Source: JBKCUI01 sp052161625 (lineage in GTDB: Bacteria; Planctomycetota; Planctomycetia; Pirellulales; Pirellulaceae). Taken from it: 64,000 nt of DNA. The stretch lies in NCBI GenBank assembly GCA_052161625.1, contig CP197412.1; one strand, written 5' to 3'. Positions 16,960 to 26,326 of this stretch are shown piece by piece. The number at the start of each line of letters is the position of its first letter. Position 1 is the first letter of the stretch. A program made the position numbers and the translations under genes. Under the pieces are notes generated by a model. It had not been told where the DNA came from and searched no databases. It was given only the letters and a program-made list of their open reading frames with translations.

Positions 16960-17029
16960 ACTGAGCGAGTTCGCTCGGAGATAATGACAGGACGACGGTT
17001 TTAAGACGTTTTCACGGGGGAGTCGCAAG

Positions 17030-17899
17030 ATGAAGCGAACCATGCGTTGGACATTTCTCGCGTTGAGTTTTTCCGTAGCCATTTGCAGCGCGAAGGCTTC
17101 GCACGCTCAATTCCAGACGGGTGGTTTCGGCGGAGGGCAAACGGGAGGATTCGGCGGCGGAGGATTCGGGGGGGGAGCTGTAGGCGGTGGAGCTACTGGC
17201 GGAGCTGCCTCTCAGAGCCGACTGCCAGGTGCATTTGGAGGGCTTGGGGTGACCGGTACGCCGGTTCTTGAGTACAGCCGGATTAATGCTGCTGCACAGT
17301 TTGGAATACCTTCTCAATCGGGAGCGCCCAGTGGAGGCGCTGGCGGAACCGGAGGTGGGACGACTGGATTTGGCGGAGCTCCGGCCGGAGGTTCTCCTTT
17401 TGGAGCCAACGCGTTTGGGGGAGGAACCCTAGGAGCGGGAGGACTCGGTGGTGGTATAGGTGGCCTGGGAGGCGGGCTTGGAGGCTTGGGAGGCGGTTTT
17501 GGCGGCGGCTTGGGTGGGCTTGGTGGAATCGGCGGCTTAGGCGGGCTGGGAGGCAGTCGAAATCGCAACCAGCTTGGAGGTGGCCGCAACGCCAATGGCA
17601 AGGGTCAGATTCGGGCGGTCGTTCGTCCCGATATTGAGTTCAATCAAGACGCGCGCAACACGTCGTTCAATACGATCCCAGAACGCATGGCTCGTTTGCC
17701 ATTGCCAGAACGGCTGCGGAATATTTCCGCAACCGTTGAGTCGGGCGTCGTCGTTCTCCGAGGCACAGCCCTTACCGAGTCGGATAAGAGGATGGTGGAG
17801 AAGCTGGTGATGTTGGAGCCTGGGGTGACGCAGGTCCAAAATGAGGTGTCAGTCCTGACCAAGCCGGCTGAGACAATTGAGGCAACGCCCAACCGTTAG
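17030..17899 (+). CDS. Secreted glycine-rich protein with C-terminal BON domain
   Basis: This 289-residue protein starts with a signal peptide (MKRTMRWTFLALSFSVAICSAKASHA) and a good ribosome-binding site (GGGGGAG, 9 bases from the ATG). Residues about 28-185 are dominated by Gly-Gly-Phe/Leu/Ala repeats, and the DNA of 17125-17560 is correspondingly repetitive. The C-terminal part (about 200-280) resembles a BON domain: LPERLRNISATVESGVVVLRG, then MVEKLVMLEPGVTQVQNEVSV. By family knowledge BON domains bind phospholipid or other envelope surfaces. A structural cell-envelope role is inferred. Its last 128 bases overlap, in antiparallel orientation, the 3' end of the lipoprotein gene. Confidence 0.8.
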   Translation: MKRTMRWTFLALSFSVAICSAKASHAQFQTGGFGGGQTGGFGGGGFGGGAVGGGATGGAASQSRLPGAFGGLGVTGTPVLEYSRINAAAQFGIPSQSGAPSGGAGGTGGGTTGFGGAPAGGSPFGANAFGGGTLGAGGLGGGIGGLGGGLGGLGGGFGGGLGGLGGIGGLGGLGGSRNRNQLGGGRNANGKGQIRAVVRPDIEFNQDARNTSFNTIPERMARLPLPERLRNISATVESGVVVLRGTALTESDKRMVEKLVMLEPGVTQVQNEVSVLTKPAETIEATPNR

Positions 17900-18920
17900 C
17901 GGGGCCTCCGGGAACCGAGGTTCCCGATGGATTGATCACATTGGAGCCGTTCCCTGTGGAGGGGAGCGGCATCTGAGTGGGAGGGGTGAAGAACGAAGCA
18001 ACTTGCATTGTCGTTTGGGCTGCAGGTTGAGATGCTTTCGCAATTTCTCCGATCGCTTGGTCTGCAGCGGCCATCCGAGCGGACATCAAATCCTGATTAT
18101 AGGCTTGCGGAGCATCGCCACTTTGCTCGGCCCCCATCGCCGCTTGTTGCATTTGCTCATAGACCGCAATAAGGTCCGGGGTATTCAATTGTCTTTGGGC
18201 CGAACGGTGGGGCATGTTGATCGTCGTAACGCCATGACCAAGGGGCGTCCCGCCAAACGGTTGCTGTGAAGACGCATTGGAAACAGGGCTGCTTGCTGCG
18301 GGCTCGGATACCGGCACTTGAGCATTAACCTGCATGATGGTCTTAACATCCTGCTGCACCCGAGCCTTACCTGGCAAATTGACGGTTGCTGCTGCACCTC
18401 GCACCATCTTTCCGTCTTTCGCAACGAAGGTGGGTATGAGCATGATCTTCTTTTCCTCCCCAGGTGCTGCGTCCCAAGGAATCCAGACGCTGTACGACGC
18501 GCCCAGTTGCCCTTCCGAGAAATGGGAGGTCAATTGTTCGGCGGTAAACTTGAACCGTTTGGTTGCTGAACTTAATTCGGGACGTTCCTGCACCCCGAAA
18601 CTATCATCGAAGCCATACACCATCAGTTCGCCGTCGACCGGAACGGCTTGCGTCTTTTCGTTGTAGAAATAGAAGCGACCGCCGAAGCCACGGGTCGGAG
18701 CTTTTCCGGGGATCGACAGAATATCGTAGGTCCAAACGACATTCATCGCTTGTGGGATTTGATATTCCTTCTTTTTGAACGAGAACCAACTCTTGTCATC
18801 GTCCTTCTTCTTCGTCGATTTCGCGTCGCCTGTTAGCGACGCGCAACCAGTTAAGGAAGTAGCAATTCCAAGGGCGATCCACGCTGCCGGAGTGAGCGTA
18901 CTTTTCGAAAGCATTTGCAT
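17772..18920 (-). CDS. Lipoprotein of unknown function, cotranscribed with secretin
   Basis: This 382-residue protein has a lipoprotein signal: MQMLSKSTLTPAAWIALGIA, then lipobox LTGC with Cys26. Residues about 55-190 form a conserved-looking beta-rich domain (AMNVVWTYDI, GFGGRFYFYNEK, YSVWIPWDAAPGEEKKIMLIPTF). The rest is Pro/Ala/Gln-rich, low complexity and probably disordered. It follows the secretin gene by 123 bases on the same strand. Secretins often need a lipoprotein pilotin, but I see no pilotin homology, so that remains a guess. The low-complexity 3' end overlaps the BON-protein gene tail to tail by 128 bases; a shorter true stop is not possible without a sequence error. Confidence 0.75.
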   Translation of the reverse strand: MQMLSKSTLTPAAWIALGIATSLTGCASLTGDAKSTKKKDDDKSWFSFKKKEYQIPQAMNVVWTYDILSIPGKAPTRGFGGRFYFYNEKTQAVPVDGELMVYGFDDSFGVQERPELSSATKRFKFTAEQLTSHFSEGQLGASYSVWIPWDAAPGEEKKIMLIPTFVAKDGKMVRGAAATVNLPGKARVQQDVKTIMQVNAQVPVSEPAASSPVSNASSQQPFGGTPLGHGVTTINMPHRSAQRQLNTPDLIAVYEQMQQAAMGAEQSGDAPQAYNQDLMSARMAAADQAIGEIAKASQPAAQTTMQVASFFTPPTQMPLPSTGNGSNVINPSGTSVPGGPANGWALPQLSQPAWSGLTPHFGPASPQAPTSPASPPSSYPTR

Positions 18921-19043
18921 CCCTGCTATGTTTTCAAGTGACTTGAGTTGATGTAATGGGACGTCATTCGCCCCGTAGAACGCGGATGCAATGATCCGTG
19001 TTCCAGCTTCGTTTCTACGCCCCCAATCTGGGACATCGTTCTG

Positions 19044-22000
19044 TTACCGAGACGTGGGAGACGCGATTCTCGCATCAGGTCCCAACGGTCGATAGCTGGC
19101 TGGAGCAATCCCCCCCGTTTGCATGCCCGCAGCTTGGGGCAACTGATACGAGGTGTTTTGCAGCGGGGCAGCGGGAGTCACCGCTCCGTTCCCGTTGGAG
19201 GCGGGGACGTCCTTGAGGATCGATCGCCCCGTTTGAGGATCGAGCATCACCGGTGGCTGTTCTTCCATAATCACCCCCTCCGCTTCACCCATCATGACGT
19301 TGGGGTTCATGGTGGGATCGAATTCGACAGCTGGCGTCAGGTCCGGAAAGATCACCGGTGACGCTGCGGGTCCCCAAAGTCCATTTCCTGGGGACAAACC
19401 GACATCACCGTGGATGTTGAGAATGTCAGCCATGCACCAACTCATACGGGACGATTCTACTTGCTTGATCATATCGATCTTGGCAGAGTCATTGGAGTTG
19501 ATCACACGGGGAGTCATCACGATGAGTAGTTCCGATCGAGATTCCGCCTCCGATTCGAAGCGGAACAAGGCTCCCGCGACTGGAATGCTCGCCAACCAGG
19601 GAATCCGACGTGATCGACTCGATCTAAGTTTGGAAATCAATCCGCCGAGGACCACGGTCTGCCCGTCGTAAGCCGTGACCCGTGTTTGTGCTAGGGTCTG
19701 GTTGATGATCGGCGAAAGGATCGCTTCGCCGTTGGGTCCAAATCCAATTGGAACACCATCGTCAATGTTCCCCAGACTCGATCGATTGACGGCGACGATC
19801 ATATTGATCAAACCGTCTTGGTTCGTTCTTGGTTGGATCTGCATGATCAGGCCCACAGGCGTATCTGTGATCTGGTTTTGTTGCTGTCCGAATTGGTTCG
19901 CTGTCGTTCCTACAATTCGCGGAACGGATTGTCCCACTTGCACAACCGAGATGTTGTTATCAATCGTGAGAAGATTGGGGCGGGACAGAACCTGCACTCG
20001 GTTCGCATCCTGCAATGCTCGGAACAAAATGCTGACAGACTCACTTCCTGCTGCCAAGACCAGACCACCGTATCCCAACTGGGAGTTCGTGCGTCCAAGT
20101 GAGAAGTTTGTCAGACCTTGTCCCGCTACATTTTGGGGACGACCTCGGGTCACCGTATTGTTTAAAGGTGTACCGGTGTTGAATCCCGGGGTGCCTAGCG
20201 TTCCACCCGATGCGCTTCCGCGATCAAAAATGAGAGAATCCTGGATACCGAATTCGTTCCCCATTTCGAAGTTGTCATCGAGCGTTACTTCCGCAACGAG
20301 CATCTCGACCGCAATCATCGGTTGCTGACGATCCAATCGAGTGACAACATCGCGAATCTGTTGGAGATAGCGAGGAGTCGCGCTGATGATCAGACTGTTG
20401 GTCGCTGGCTCCGAGACGATGAACACTTCACGGTCGACTCGCTCAAACAAACTGATTGCCTGCCCGGAGATCAACTGTTGCGTGATGACCTGTCGCTGTG
20501 TATTGAGCAGCTGATTCAACGCTGTCACGACGTCATTGGCCGAACTGTTTCGCAGCCATATCACTTCGTTGGATCGCTGCTGACCGCTTTGATCGTCGAG
20601 TCGGTATAGCAACGCTTCGATGACTTCCAAGTCCGATGCGGAACCGGAGGCGATGATCGAGTTCGTTCTCGCATCGGTCGTTACACGAAGTGGAATCAGC
20701 GAACTATCTCCACCGCTGGTCAATGCAGCCAAGTTCTGCAAACCGACTGTGGCCGCATTGGTTGTTGCGGTACCTGCCGTCGCAGGGAGCCCGAATACTT
20801 GCTGAAGCGTCAACGCGAGACTGGTAGCATCACCGTTCATCACGGGAAAAACTTTGATACGAGCATCAGCGCTCGGTAGTTGATCCAGTTGCTCGATCAA
20901 GGCAGCGACGAGAGGCATGCTCTTCGCCGGCGCCCGGACGACCAATGCGTTGATGCTTGGGCTGGTGGTAATCACCACACCCGCCAGGATTCCCGATTCG
21001 ATATCTGGACCTTTGCCTTCGCGGGGCGAGATCGAGATCTTTCCACTTGGAGTTGAAGCCCTTGAGGAGGTAGTGCCCCCCTGGTTGCCACCACCCTGAC
21101 CTCCGCCTTGTCCGCCAGCCCCACCGGTCGCTTGACCGCTGATTGCGGTCGAGAGAATAGGTTGCAGTTCGGAAGCAACAGCGTTCTTGATTGGGAAAAC
21201 GCGGATCTGACTTTCTGCTGGCGACGTTTCGACGTCGATCTCACCGATTAGCTTGCTGACTTCGGTTTGATCACGAGGAGATGCCTGCACGATCAACGCG
21301 TTGGTACGGTAGTCGGCAACGACTTTGATACGAGGAGCGAGACCAGTACTGGTCGTCGTTCCACCGCCACCGGTCCCCCCCGTTCCCGTTTCGCTGAAGA
21401 AGTTTCGAATCAACAGCTCCGCATCGACCGACGAGGTGTGCAGAAGCTTATAAACCTTCAATTGGCTGTTGGGATCGAGCGGTTGGTCTAGTTTGTTGAT
21501 CAATTCGATCAAGCCGGTCATCGCATCCTTTCGGCCGATGAGAAGCAGCGAATTAGGCTGTCCCAAGGGGGTGATGCTAACTTGACCTTGCCGAGGTGCG
21601 AAGACCGTGGTGTTGATGTCGTTAATGATGACCGACAACGCTTGACTGTTCACGTGCTGCAGTGGAACCAGTTCAATGTCAGGCTGCGTTTCTTTGCTCT
21701 GGTTCTTGATCTTCTCGATCACTTCCAAAACGCGTTCAACGTCCTTTTTGCTACCTTTGACGATGACCAAGCCCATTTCGTTGACGAACGAGATATCGAC
21801 ATCGCCGATCAGGCCCGTTCCCGAGCTGAGTGAGTCAGGCGAACCGATCACGGTCGCTTGATCGTTCTGCCCTCTTCCTGGTAATTGGGCGACACCGGTT
21901 TCATCTTCCTGAGGAGGCTGTCCATCCTGCTGGTAGCTTGCGAAACGAACAAGTTGGACCGCGCGTTCGATTCTCTCGGGTGTCGCAGGATTGATTGGAA

Positions 22001-22688
22001 TGATTTGAGTCGGTCTCTCAGGGTCTGCTTGCCCCAAGTCGATTGCGGCGATGACTTGGTTCCAAGCCATAACATTCGCAGGGGTTCCTGCTAGCTTCAC
22101 AGTATTGGTGTTCCGCTCAATCTGCATCAACTCTTGCGGTCCATTCGCAGTCAACAGTCGAAGGCTAGCAACCCCGTTTCCTGTCTCCACAACATTGAGT
22201 TTGTTTCCGGCCAAGCGGTTGATGGCATCCTCCAACTGCTTCGCATTGATCTTCTGCAGTCGGAAATTCGACTGCTGAATCGTCGGAGGTACTTTGGAAC
22301 CACCTGCGGTCGTAGTCGATTGGGCTTTGAGCATTGCGATCGTCTGCGCGATCTGCTGCTGAACGCCTTCTGGTGCCAAAACCATCAGCCGACCCGATCC
22401 GGGTTCGGTACTGATGCGAATTCGCTTCTCTGCAGCGTATTGCAACTGAAGCTGAGCCGCGAGGGACCCGGATGTTTCGGGTGGTACATCATAAATCTGG
22501 AGCTTGCCATCGCTGCTCGCAGATGCCACAACTCCGGTGGCACCCGGTAGATTGGAGGCCGCGCCCGTGCCTGTTTGAGCAATCCGATTGCTGGGATTCG
22601 TTTGGGCTGTCGAGCGAGTCACAACCGTAGCGGACGCCAGAATCGCGACGGAGTAGCTAGCAAATCTCAGGAGGAATCTCTTTTTCAC
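19044..22688 (-). CDS. Secretin (type II/III secretion or type IV pilus outer-membrane channel)
   Basis: I chose GTG at 22688 (1214 residues). It has AAGGA about 10 bases upstream and begins a textbook signal peptide, KKRFLLRFASYSVAILASATVV; the ATG at 22787 would add 33 unlike residues. The N-terminal two thirds contain many N-domain/NolW repeats (for example FPIKNAVASELQPIL, FPVMNGDATSLALTLQQVF, IWLRNSSANDVVTALNQLL). The secretin core follows: VEMLVAEVTLDD, VLSRPNLLTIDN, VGQSVPRIV and VVLGGLI, with the C-terminal SELLIVMTPRVI. A proline-rich tail extends about 110 residues. It forms a gated multimeric outer-membrane pore. At 1214 residues it is nearly twice the usual length because of extra N-domain repeats. 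No other secretion genes are in the window. Confidence 0.88.
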   Translation of the reverse strand: MKKRFLLRFASYSVAILASATVVTRSTAQTNPSNRIAQTGTGAASNLPGATGVVASASSDGKLQIYDVPPETSGSLAAQLQLQYAAEKRIRISTEPGSGRLMVLAPEGVQQQIAQTIAMLKAQSTTTAGGSKVPPTIQQSNFRLQKINAKQLEDAINRLAGNKLNVVETGNGVASLRLLTANGPQELMQIERNTNTVKLAGTPANVMAWNQVIAAIDLGQADPERPTQIIPINPATPERIERAVQLVRFASYQQDGQPPQEDETGVAQLPGRGQNDQATVIGSPDSLSSGTGLIGDVDISFVNEMGLVIVKGSKKDVERVLEVIEKIKNQSKETQPDIELVPLQHVNSQALSVIINDINTTVFAPRQGQVSITPLGQPNSLLLIGRKDAMTGLIELINKLDQPLDPNSQLKVYKLLHTSSVDAELLIRNFFSETGTGGTGGGGTTTSTGLAPRIKVVADYRTNALIVQASPRDQTEVSKLIGEIDVETSPAESQIRVFPIKNAVASELQPILSTAISGQATGGAGGQGGGQGGGNQGGTTSSRASTPSGKISISPREGKGPDIESGILAGVVITTSPSINALVVRAPAKSMPLVAALIEQLDQLPSADARIKVFPVMNGDATSLALTLQQVFGLPATAGTATTNAATVGLQNLAALTSGGDSSLIPLRVTTDARTNSIIASGSASDLEVIEALLYRLDDQSGQQRSNEVIWLRNSSANDVVTALNQLLNTQRQVITQQLISGQAISLFERVDREVFIVSEPATNSLIISATPRYLQQIRDVVTRLDRQQPMIAVEMLVAEVTLDDNFEMGNEFGIQDSLIFDRGSASGGTLGTPGFNTGTPLNNTVTRGRPQNVAGQGLTNFSLGRTNSQLGYGGLVLAAGSESVSILFRALQDANRVQVLSRPNLLTIDNNISVVQVGQSVPRIVGTTANQFGQQQNQITDTPVGLIMQIQPRTNQDGLINMIVAVNRSSLGNIDDGVPIGFGPNGEAILSPIINQTLAQTRVTAYDGQTVVLGGLISKLRSSRSRRIPWLASIPVAGALFRFESEAESRSELLIVMTPRVINSNDSAKIDMIKQVESSRMSWCMADILNIHGDVGLSPGNGLWGPAASPVIFPDLTPAVEFDPTMNPNVMMGEAEGVIMEEQPPVMLDPQTGRSILKDVPASNGNGAVTPAAPLQNTSYQLPQAAGMQTGGIAPASYRPLGPDARIASPTSR

Positions 22689-22872
22689 GTGCCGTTTCCT
22701 TCGTTTGAATGGACTGCAAGCCCTTAGCGCAGCTCGCTTCAATCCGATTGATCGGAATTTTGGGCAAACCCACTTCAAACAAAACAAACTTCCTTGCCGT
22801 TAAAATTTAACCATTCCGAACCCACGCTCCCCCCACCTTCTGTATCCCCCTCATTCTCTCCCCAAGATCATC

Positions 22873-25218
22873 ATGCGACATATCCCTTTCATTCTCGCCT
22901 TCTTCGTTTTGCTACCTGCCTGCCGATTGGCCTGGGCGGCTCCCCCGAATCCGCTCCCCGATACAGTTGGTTTGGCGATGGACGGGGATATCGCGGACCA
23001 GATGATCACGGGGATCCACACCTTTCTCGATCGGCAGATCGGGGAAAAGCGTGAGGAACGATTCCGGTCATGGCCCAAACCACAATCGCCAAACGCCATT
23101 CCACTTGAGCTGCAATCCGAGTATTTCGCTGCGACCAAGCTGCTTCGCGAATCGCTTGCCTATCGGATTGGAATTCGCGAGTCCCGCGCTGCCGAACCAC
23201 AGTTACGAATTGAGCACCCCTGGGCTGGGCACGATGATGCTCGCGACACCTCAGGCTTGGGTATCTCTTCTGTTTGCTGGAATGTCTTCGAAGATGTGAT
23301 CGTCTATGGAATTTGCGTCACCCCAAACGCACCAGCCCTGCAAGGCCGGTCCCCAAAAGCTATCGTGATCGCCATCCCCGATGCAGACCAATCCCCGGAA
23401 CAGCTTTGCGGGCAAGGGCCTGAAACCAGTTCCTACGCGATCGAGTTGGCGCGAAGAGGCGTGCACGTCTTTGTTCCCGAAGTCATTCAGCGAACCGAGG
23501 AGGCTCGGCAAGGGCGAGCCGTCTTAACGGATCAAGAGTTTCTCTATCGATCCTCTTTCGTCCTGGGTCGTCATCCGCTTGGATATCAAGTTCAGTCGAT
23601 TCAATCCTTGATCGATGGGATCCGACAGACGTTCCCAGAAACACCGATCGGATTAGCCGGTTGGGGTGAAGGAGGCTGGATTGCATTGCACACTGCGGCG
23701 TTGGATGATCGTGTCCATTCCACAGTCGTATCGGGTCATTTCCAGTCGAGAGAGGAGATCTGGCGGGAGCCCATTCATCGAAATGTCCAAGGATTACTGA
23801 GGCAGCACGGCGACGCAGAGCTTGCTGCCCTGGTTGCCCCTCGCAACTTCATCCTCGATCCAATCCCAGGGCCGAAAGTCCTCGTGGCAGGGCAAGGTGC
23901 AGCGCCTGGCTTATTGAATGGCCCTGCCCCCGATAAGGTTGCAATGGAATGGAATCGCGCTAAGAGTTTGGTCGGTGTATGGGGACTGGGAGCTTCCCTC
24001 CAAGAAGTCGATCCCGCGCTTGCAGCAACTCCAAAGTCCAATCATGCGGGGGAACCGAGTGCGGCAGCTCTCGTGCGCCTTCTGAATCTTCTCACCACGG
24101 ATTCCAGTCCGCAATCGGAAGCAATCCCTCGCTGGCAGCCTTTCCACACCTATGACGAGCGTCGAAAACGAACCCTTCAAATGTGGGATCGACACCAACA
24201 GCGAGTTCTTGAGCGCTCACACCTCGAAAGAACCGACTACTGGAAGCAGTTGCAAACGAAGTCTCTTACTGAGTTCGAAGCCACCATCGCTCCCTATCGC
24301 GAGGATTTTCGGAACGAAGTGATTGGAGCTTGGGAGACTCCCAAACGATCGCCCAATCCGCGAAGCCGATACCTTAAGAGCATCGACGGGATCGCAGAGT
24401 ATGAGGTGGTGCTCGACGTCTTCGACAACGTTTTTGCCTACGGAAAATTGCTCCTACCACCAGAGCCGTTGAATGCTTGGTCGGACAGCAAGTCCAATGC
24501 CAATGCGTTGACCAAGCGTCCATGTGTTGTCTTTCAGCACGGCCTCGAAGGACGTCCCGATGACACCATCACGGGCGACCATCCGGCTTATCACGACGTA
24601 TCGATGCAGCTCGCACGCCAAGGGTACATTGTCTTTGCGCCCCAGAATCTTTATTTGTTGGAAGACCGTTTCCGAGAATTGCAGCGGAAGAGCAATCCAT
24701 TAGGAAAGACACTCTTTTCGACGATGGTTTCTCAACACGAAGTTATTGTGGATTGGTTGAAGTCTATCCCGATCATCGATCCCGAGAGAATCGCTTTTTA
24801 TGGGCTTTCTTATGGAGGGAAGAGTGCGATGCGTATTCCAGCACTTATCCCTAGTTATTGCCTCTCCATTTGCTCTGCGGACTTCAACGATTGGGTATGG
24901 AAGAATGCGTCGACGAGCAGTCCGTACAGTTATGTGTGGACCAAGGAGTACGAGATCTTCGAATTCGATCTTGGGCCAAAATTCAACTATGCCGAGATGG
25001 CAACGTTGATCGCTCCACGCCCCTTTATGGTCGAACGAGGACATTTTGACGGCGTCGCACCCGACGATCGCGTCGGTGCTGAATTCGCGAAAGTCAATCA
25101 CCTTTATTCGGCCTTGCTCAAGCTCCCGAACCGAGCGCGCATCGAATGGTTCCCTGGCCCCCACACGATCCATGGCAAAGGAACATTCGAGTTCCTCCGC
25201 CAACACTTGAAGCCGTGA
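22873..25218 (+). CDS. Secreted tandem alpha/beta-hydrolase (esterase-like)
   Basis: This 781-residue protein starts with a signal peptide (MRHIPFILAFFVLLPACRLAWA). It appears to have two alpha/beta-hydrolase domains in tandem, about residues 60-420 and 430-781. In the second the nucleophile motif is intact, GLSYGG. An acid candidate lies in HFDGVAPDD and a histidine in GPHTIHGKG. In the first the equivalent motif reads GWGEGG, with Gly where Ser is expected, so this half is probably inactive. The architecture resembles acetyl-xylan-esterase/dienelactone-hydrolase relatives found in planctomycetes. The substrate is unknown; de-esterification of polysaccharides is an inference from the sulfatase-rich context. 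It diverges from the secretin gene. Confidence 0.8.
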   Translation: MRHIPFILAFFVLLPACRLAWAAPPNPLPDTVGLAMDGDIADQMITGIHTFLDRQIGEKREERFRSWPKPQSPNAIPLELQSEYFAATKLLRESLAYRIGIRESRAAEPQLRIEHPWAGHDDARDTSGLGISSVCWNVFEDVIVYGICVTPNAPALQGRSPKAIVIAIPDADQSPEQLCGQGPETSSYAIELARRGVHVFVPEVIQRTEEARQGRAVLTDQEFLYRSSFVLGRHPLGYQVQSIQSLIDGIRQTFPETPIGLAGWGEGGWIALHTAALDDRVHSTVVSGHFQSREEIWREPIHRNVQGLLRQHGDAELAALVAPRNFILDPIPGPKVLVAGQGAAPGLLNGPAPDKVAMEWNRAKSLVGVWGLGASLQEVDPALAATPKSNHAGEPSAAALVRLLNLLTTDSSPQSEAIPRWQPFHTYDERRKRTLQMWDRHQQRVLERSHLERTDYWKQLQTKSLTEFEATIAPYREDFRNEVIGAWETPKRSPNPRSRYLKSIDGIAEYEVVLDVFDNVFAYGKLLLPPEPLNAWSDSKSNANALTKRPCVVFQHGLEGRPDDTITGDHPAYHDVSMQLARQGYIVFAPQNLYLLEDRFRELQRKSNPLGKTLFSTMVSQHEVIVDWLKSIPIIDPERIAFYGLSYGGKSAMRIPALIPSYCLSICSADFNDWVWKNASTSSPYSYVWTKEYEIFEFDLGPKFNYAEMATLIAPRPFMVERGHFDGVAPDDRVGAEFAKVNHLYSALLKLPNRARIEWFPGPHTIHGKGTFEFLRQHLKP

Positions 25219-25251
25219 ATGCCATTTGCATAAGGCTCTTAAAAAGGCTGG

Positions 25252-26178
25252 CTATTCGCTCGCCTTGAGGGAAGGATCTAGTTGGAGTGCCGTTTCCATG
25301 TCTTTCTCGGCTTTATCTTCATTTCCGACCGCTTGATAGGCAAAGCTGCGATTTTGGAATGCCCACGCGTACTCGGGTTCTCGTTGAATGATTCGTGTGT
25401 AAGCCTCGATCGCATCGACATACCGCCCCGCAGCATGAGCCTTGTACGCTTCGTTACTCAGCCAGGTAATCGACCAAGGACACCAAACGCAGAACATGAC
25501 CGATGCAGCCAAGAGAGCTCCCGCCGCCGCGACAGCCAAGGGGCGATAAGGTCGTAGGACCCATGCAGCTGCGATGCTCGCACCGAAGAGGATGCCGGAG
25601 AAGTGGGAAGCATTACCCACCTCCCAAATCTGGGCGAGGCTCAACGCAAGGCAGATGAAAAGCCATCCGACAAACAACCATATGGTATTGGACGATAGGA
25701 CTTCTTCGAACAATGGGTACTTGCCTCGCGCCAACCACATAAACCCGAAAAACGCATAGACGACTCCCGAAGCACCAATTCCCGTCGAATCCGAGAGTGC
25801 CAATTCGAATGCCGAGCTGACAAAGGCGGACGCGACGAAAAACAACAGAAAGAGCAGCGAACCAATGGATCGTTCCAGTCGACTACCGAGGACCCAAAGC
25901 CAATAAACGTTGAGAGCCAGATGCCAAATCTCGAGGTGCACGAAGGCGGACGTAATCAATGCCCAATACTGACCGTTCCAAATCGAGTTTGCAGGCAAAT
26001 ACCCGAATCGGGAAAGGCGGTCCAATACGTTCGCATCTTCCGCCGAGCCAAGCCCAAGAAAGATCCCAATACAGATCAAGCAACTGACGCCGGTCACCCA
26101 AGATGACAGAATCGAAGCGGAGCTCGAGCTCGGTTCCAATTCAGGTGGAGCATCTTGGTTTGTCACTGTATCGTTCAT
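25252..26178 (-). CDS. Rhomboid intramembrane serine protease with TPR tail
   Basis: This 308-residue protein is predicted to cleave membrane proteins within or near the bilayer. About six hydrophobic segments lie between residues 27 and 230. The catalytic dyad is Ser137 in GIGASGVVYAFFG and His192 in GNASHFSGILFG. The upstream loop segment HLEIWHLALNVYWLW fits the rhomboid L1/TM2 pattern. Residues about 240-305 form two TPR-like helical repeats (AYTRIIQREPEYAWAFQNRS and what follows), probably cytoplasmic and possibly for substrate or partner binding. It is the last gene of the minus-strand run, 148 bases after the acyl-activating enzyme, and converges on the hydrolase gene with 33 bases between stops. 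Confidence 0.9.
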   Translation of the reverse strand: MNDTVTNQDAPPELEPSSSSASILSSWVTGVSCLICIGIFLGLGSAEDANVLDRLSRFGYLPANSIWNGQYWALITSAFVHLEIWHLALNVYWLWVLGSRLERSIGSLLFLLFFVASAFVSSAFELALSDSTGIGASGVVYAFFGFMWLARGKYPLFEEVLSSNTIWLFVGWLFICLALSLAQIWEVGNASHFSGILFGASIAAAWVLRPYRPLAVAAAGALLAASVMFCVWCPWSITWLSNEAYKAHAAGRYVDAIEAYTRIIQREPEYAWAFQNRSFAYQAVGNEDKAEKDMETALQLDPSLKASE

Positions 26179-26326
26179 GACCGATCTCCCCCGAATTTGA
26201 ACGTCGGTGTATCGCCTGGTAACGAATGATGCAATGCTTCGGGCATGATGGGTTGTCCAATGGTGCTTGGCTATTTCGGCGATGTTACGAACCTAGTCTG
26301 TTCATCTCCATCGCCTTCGAACTTGG

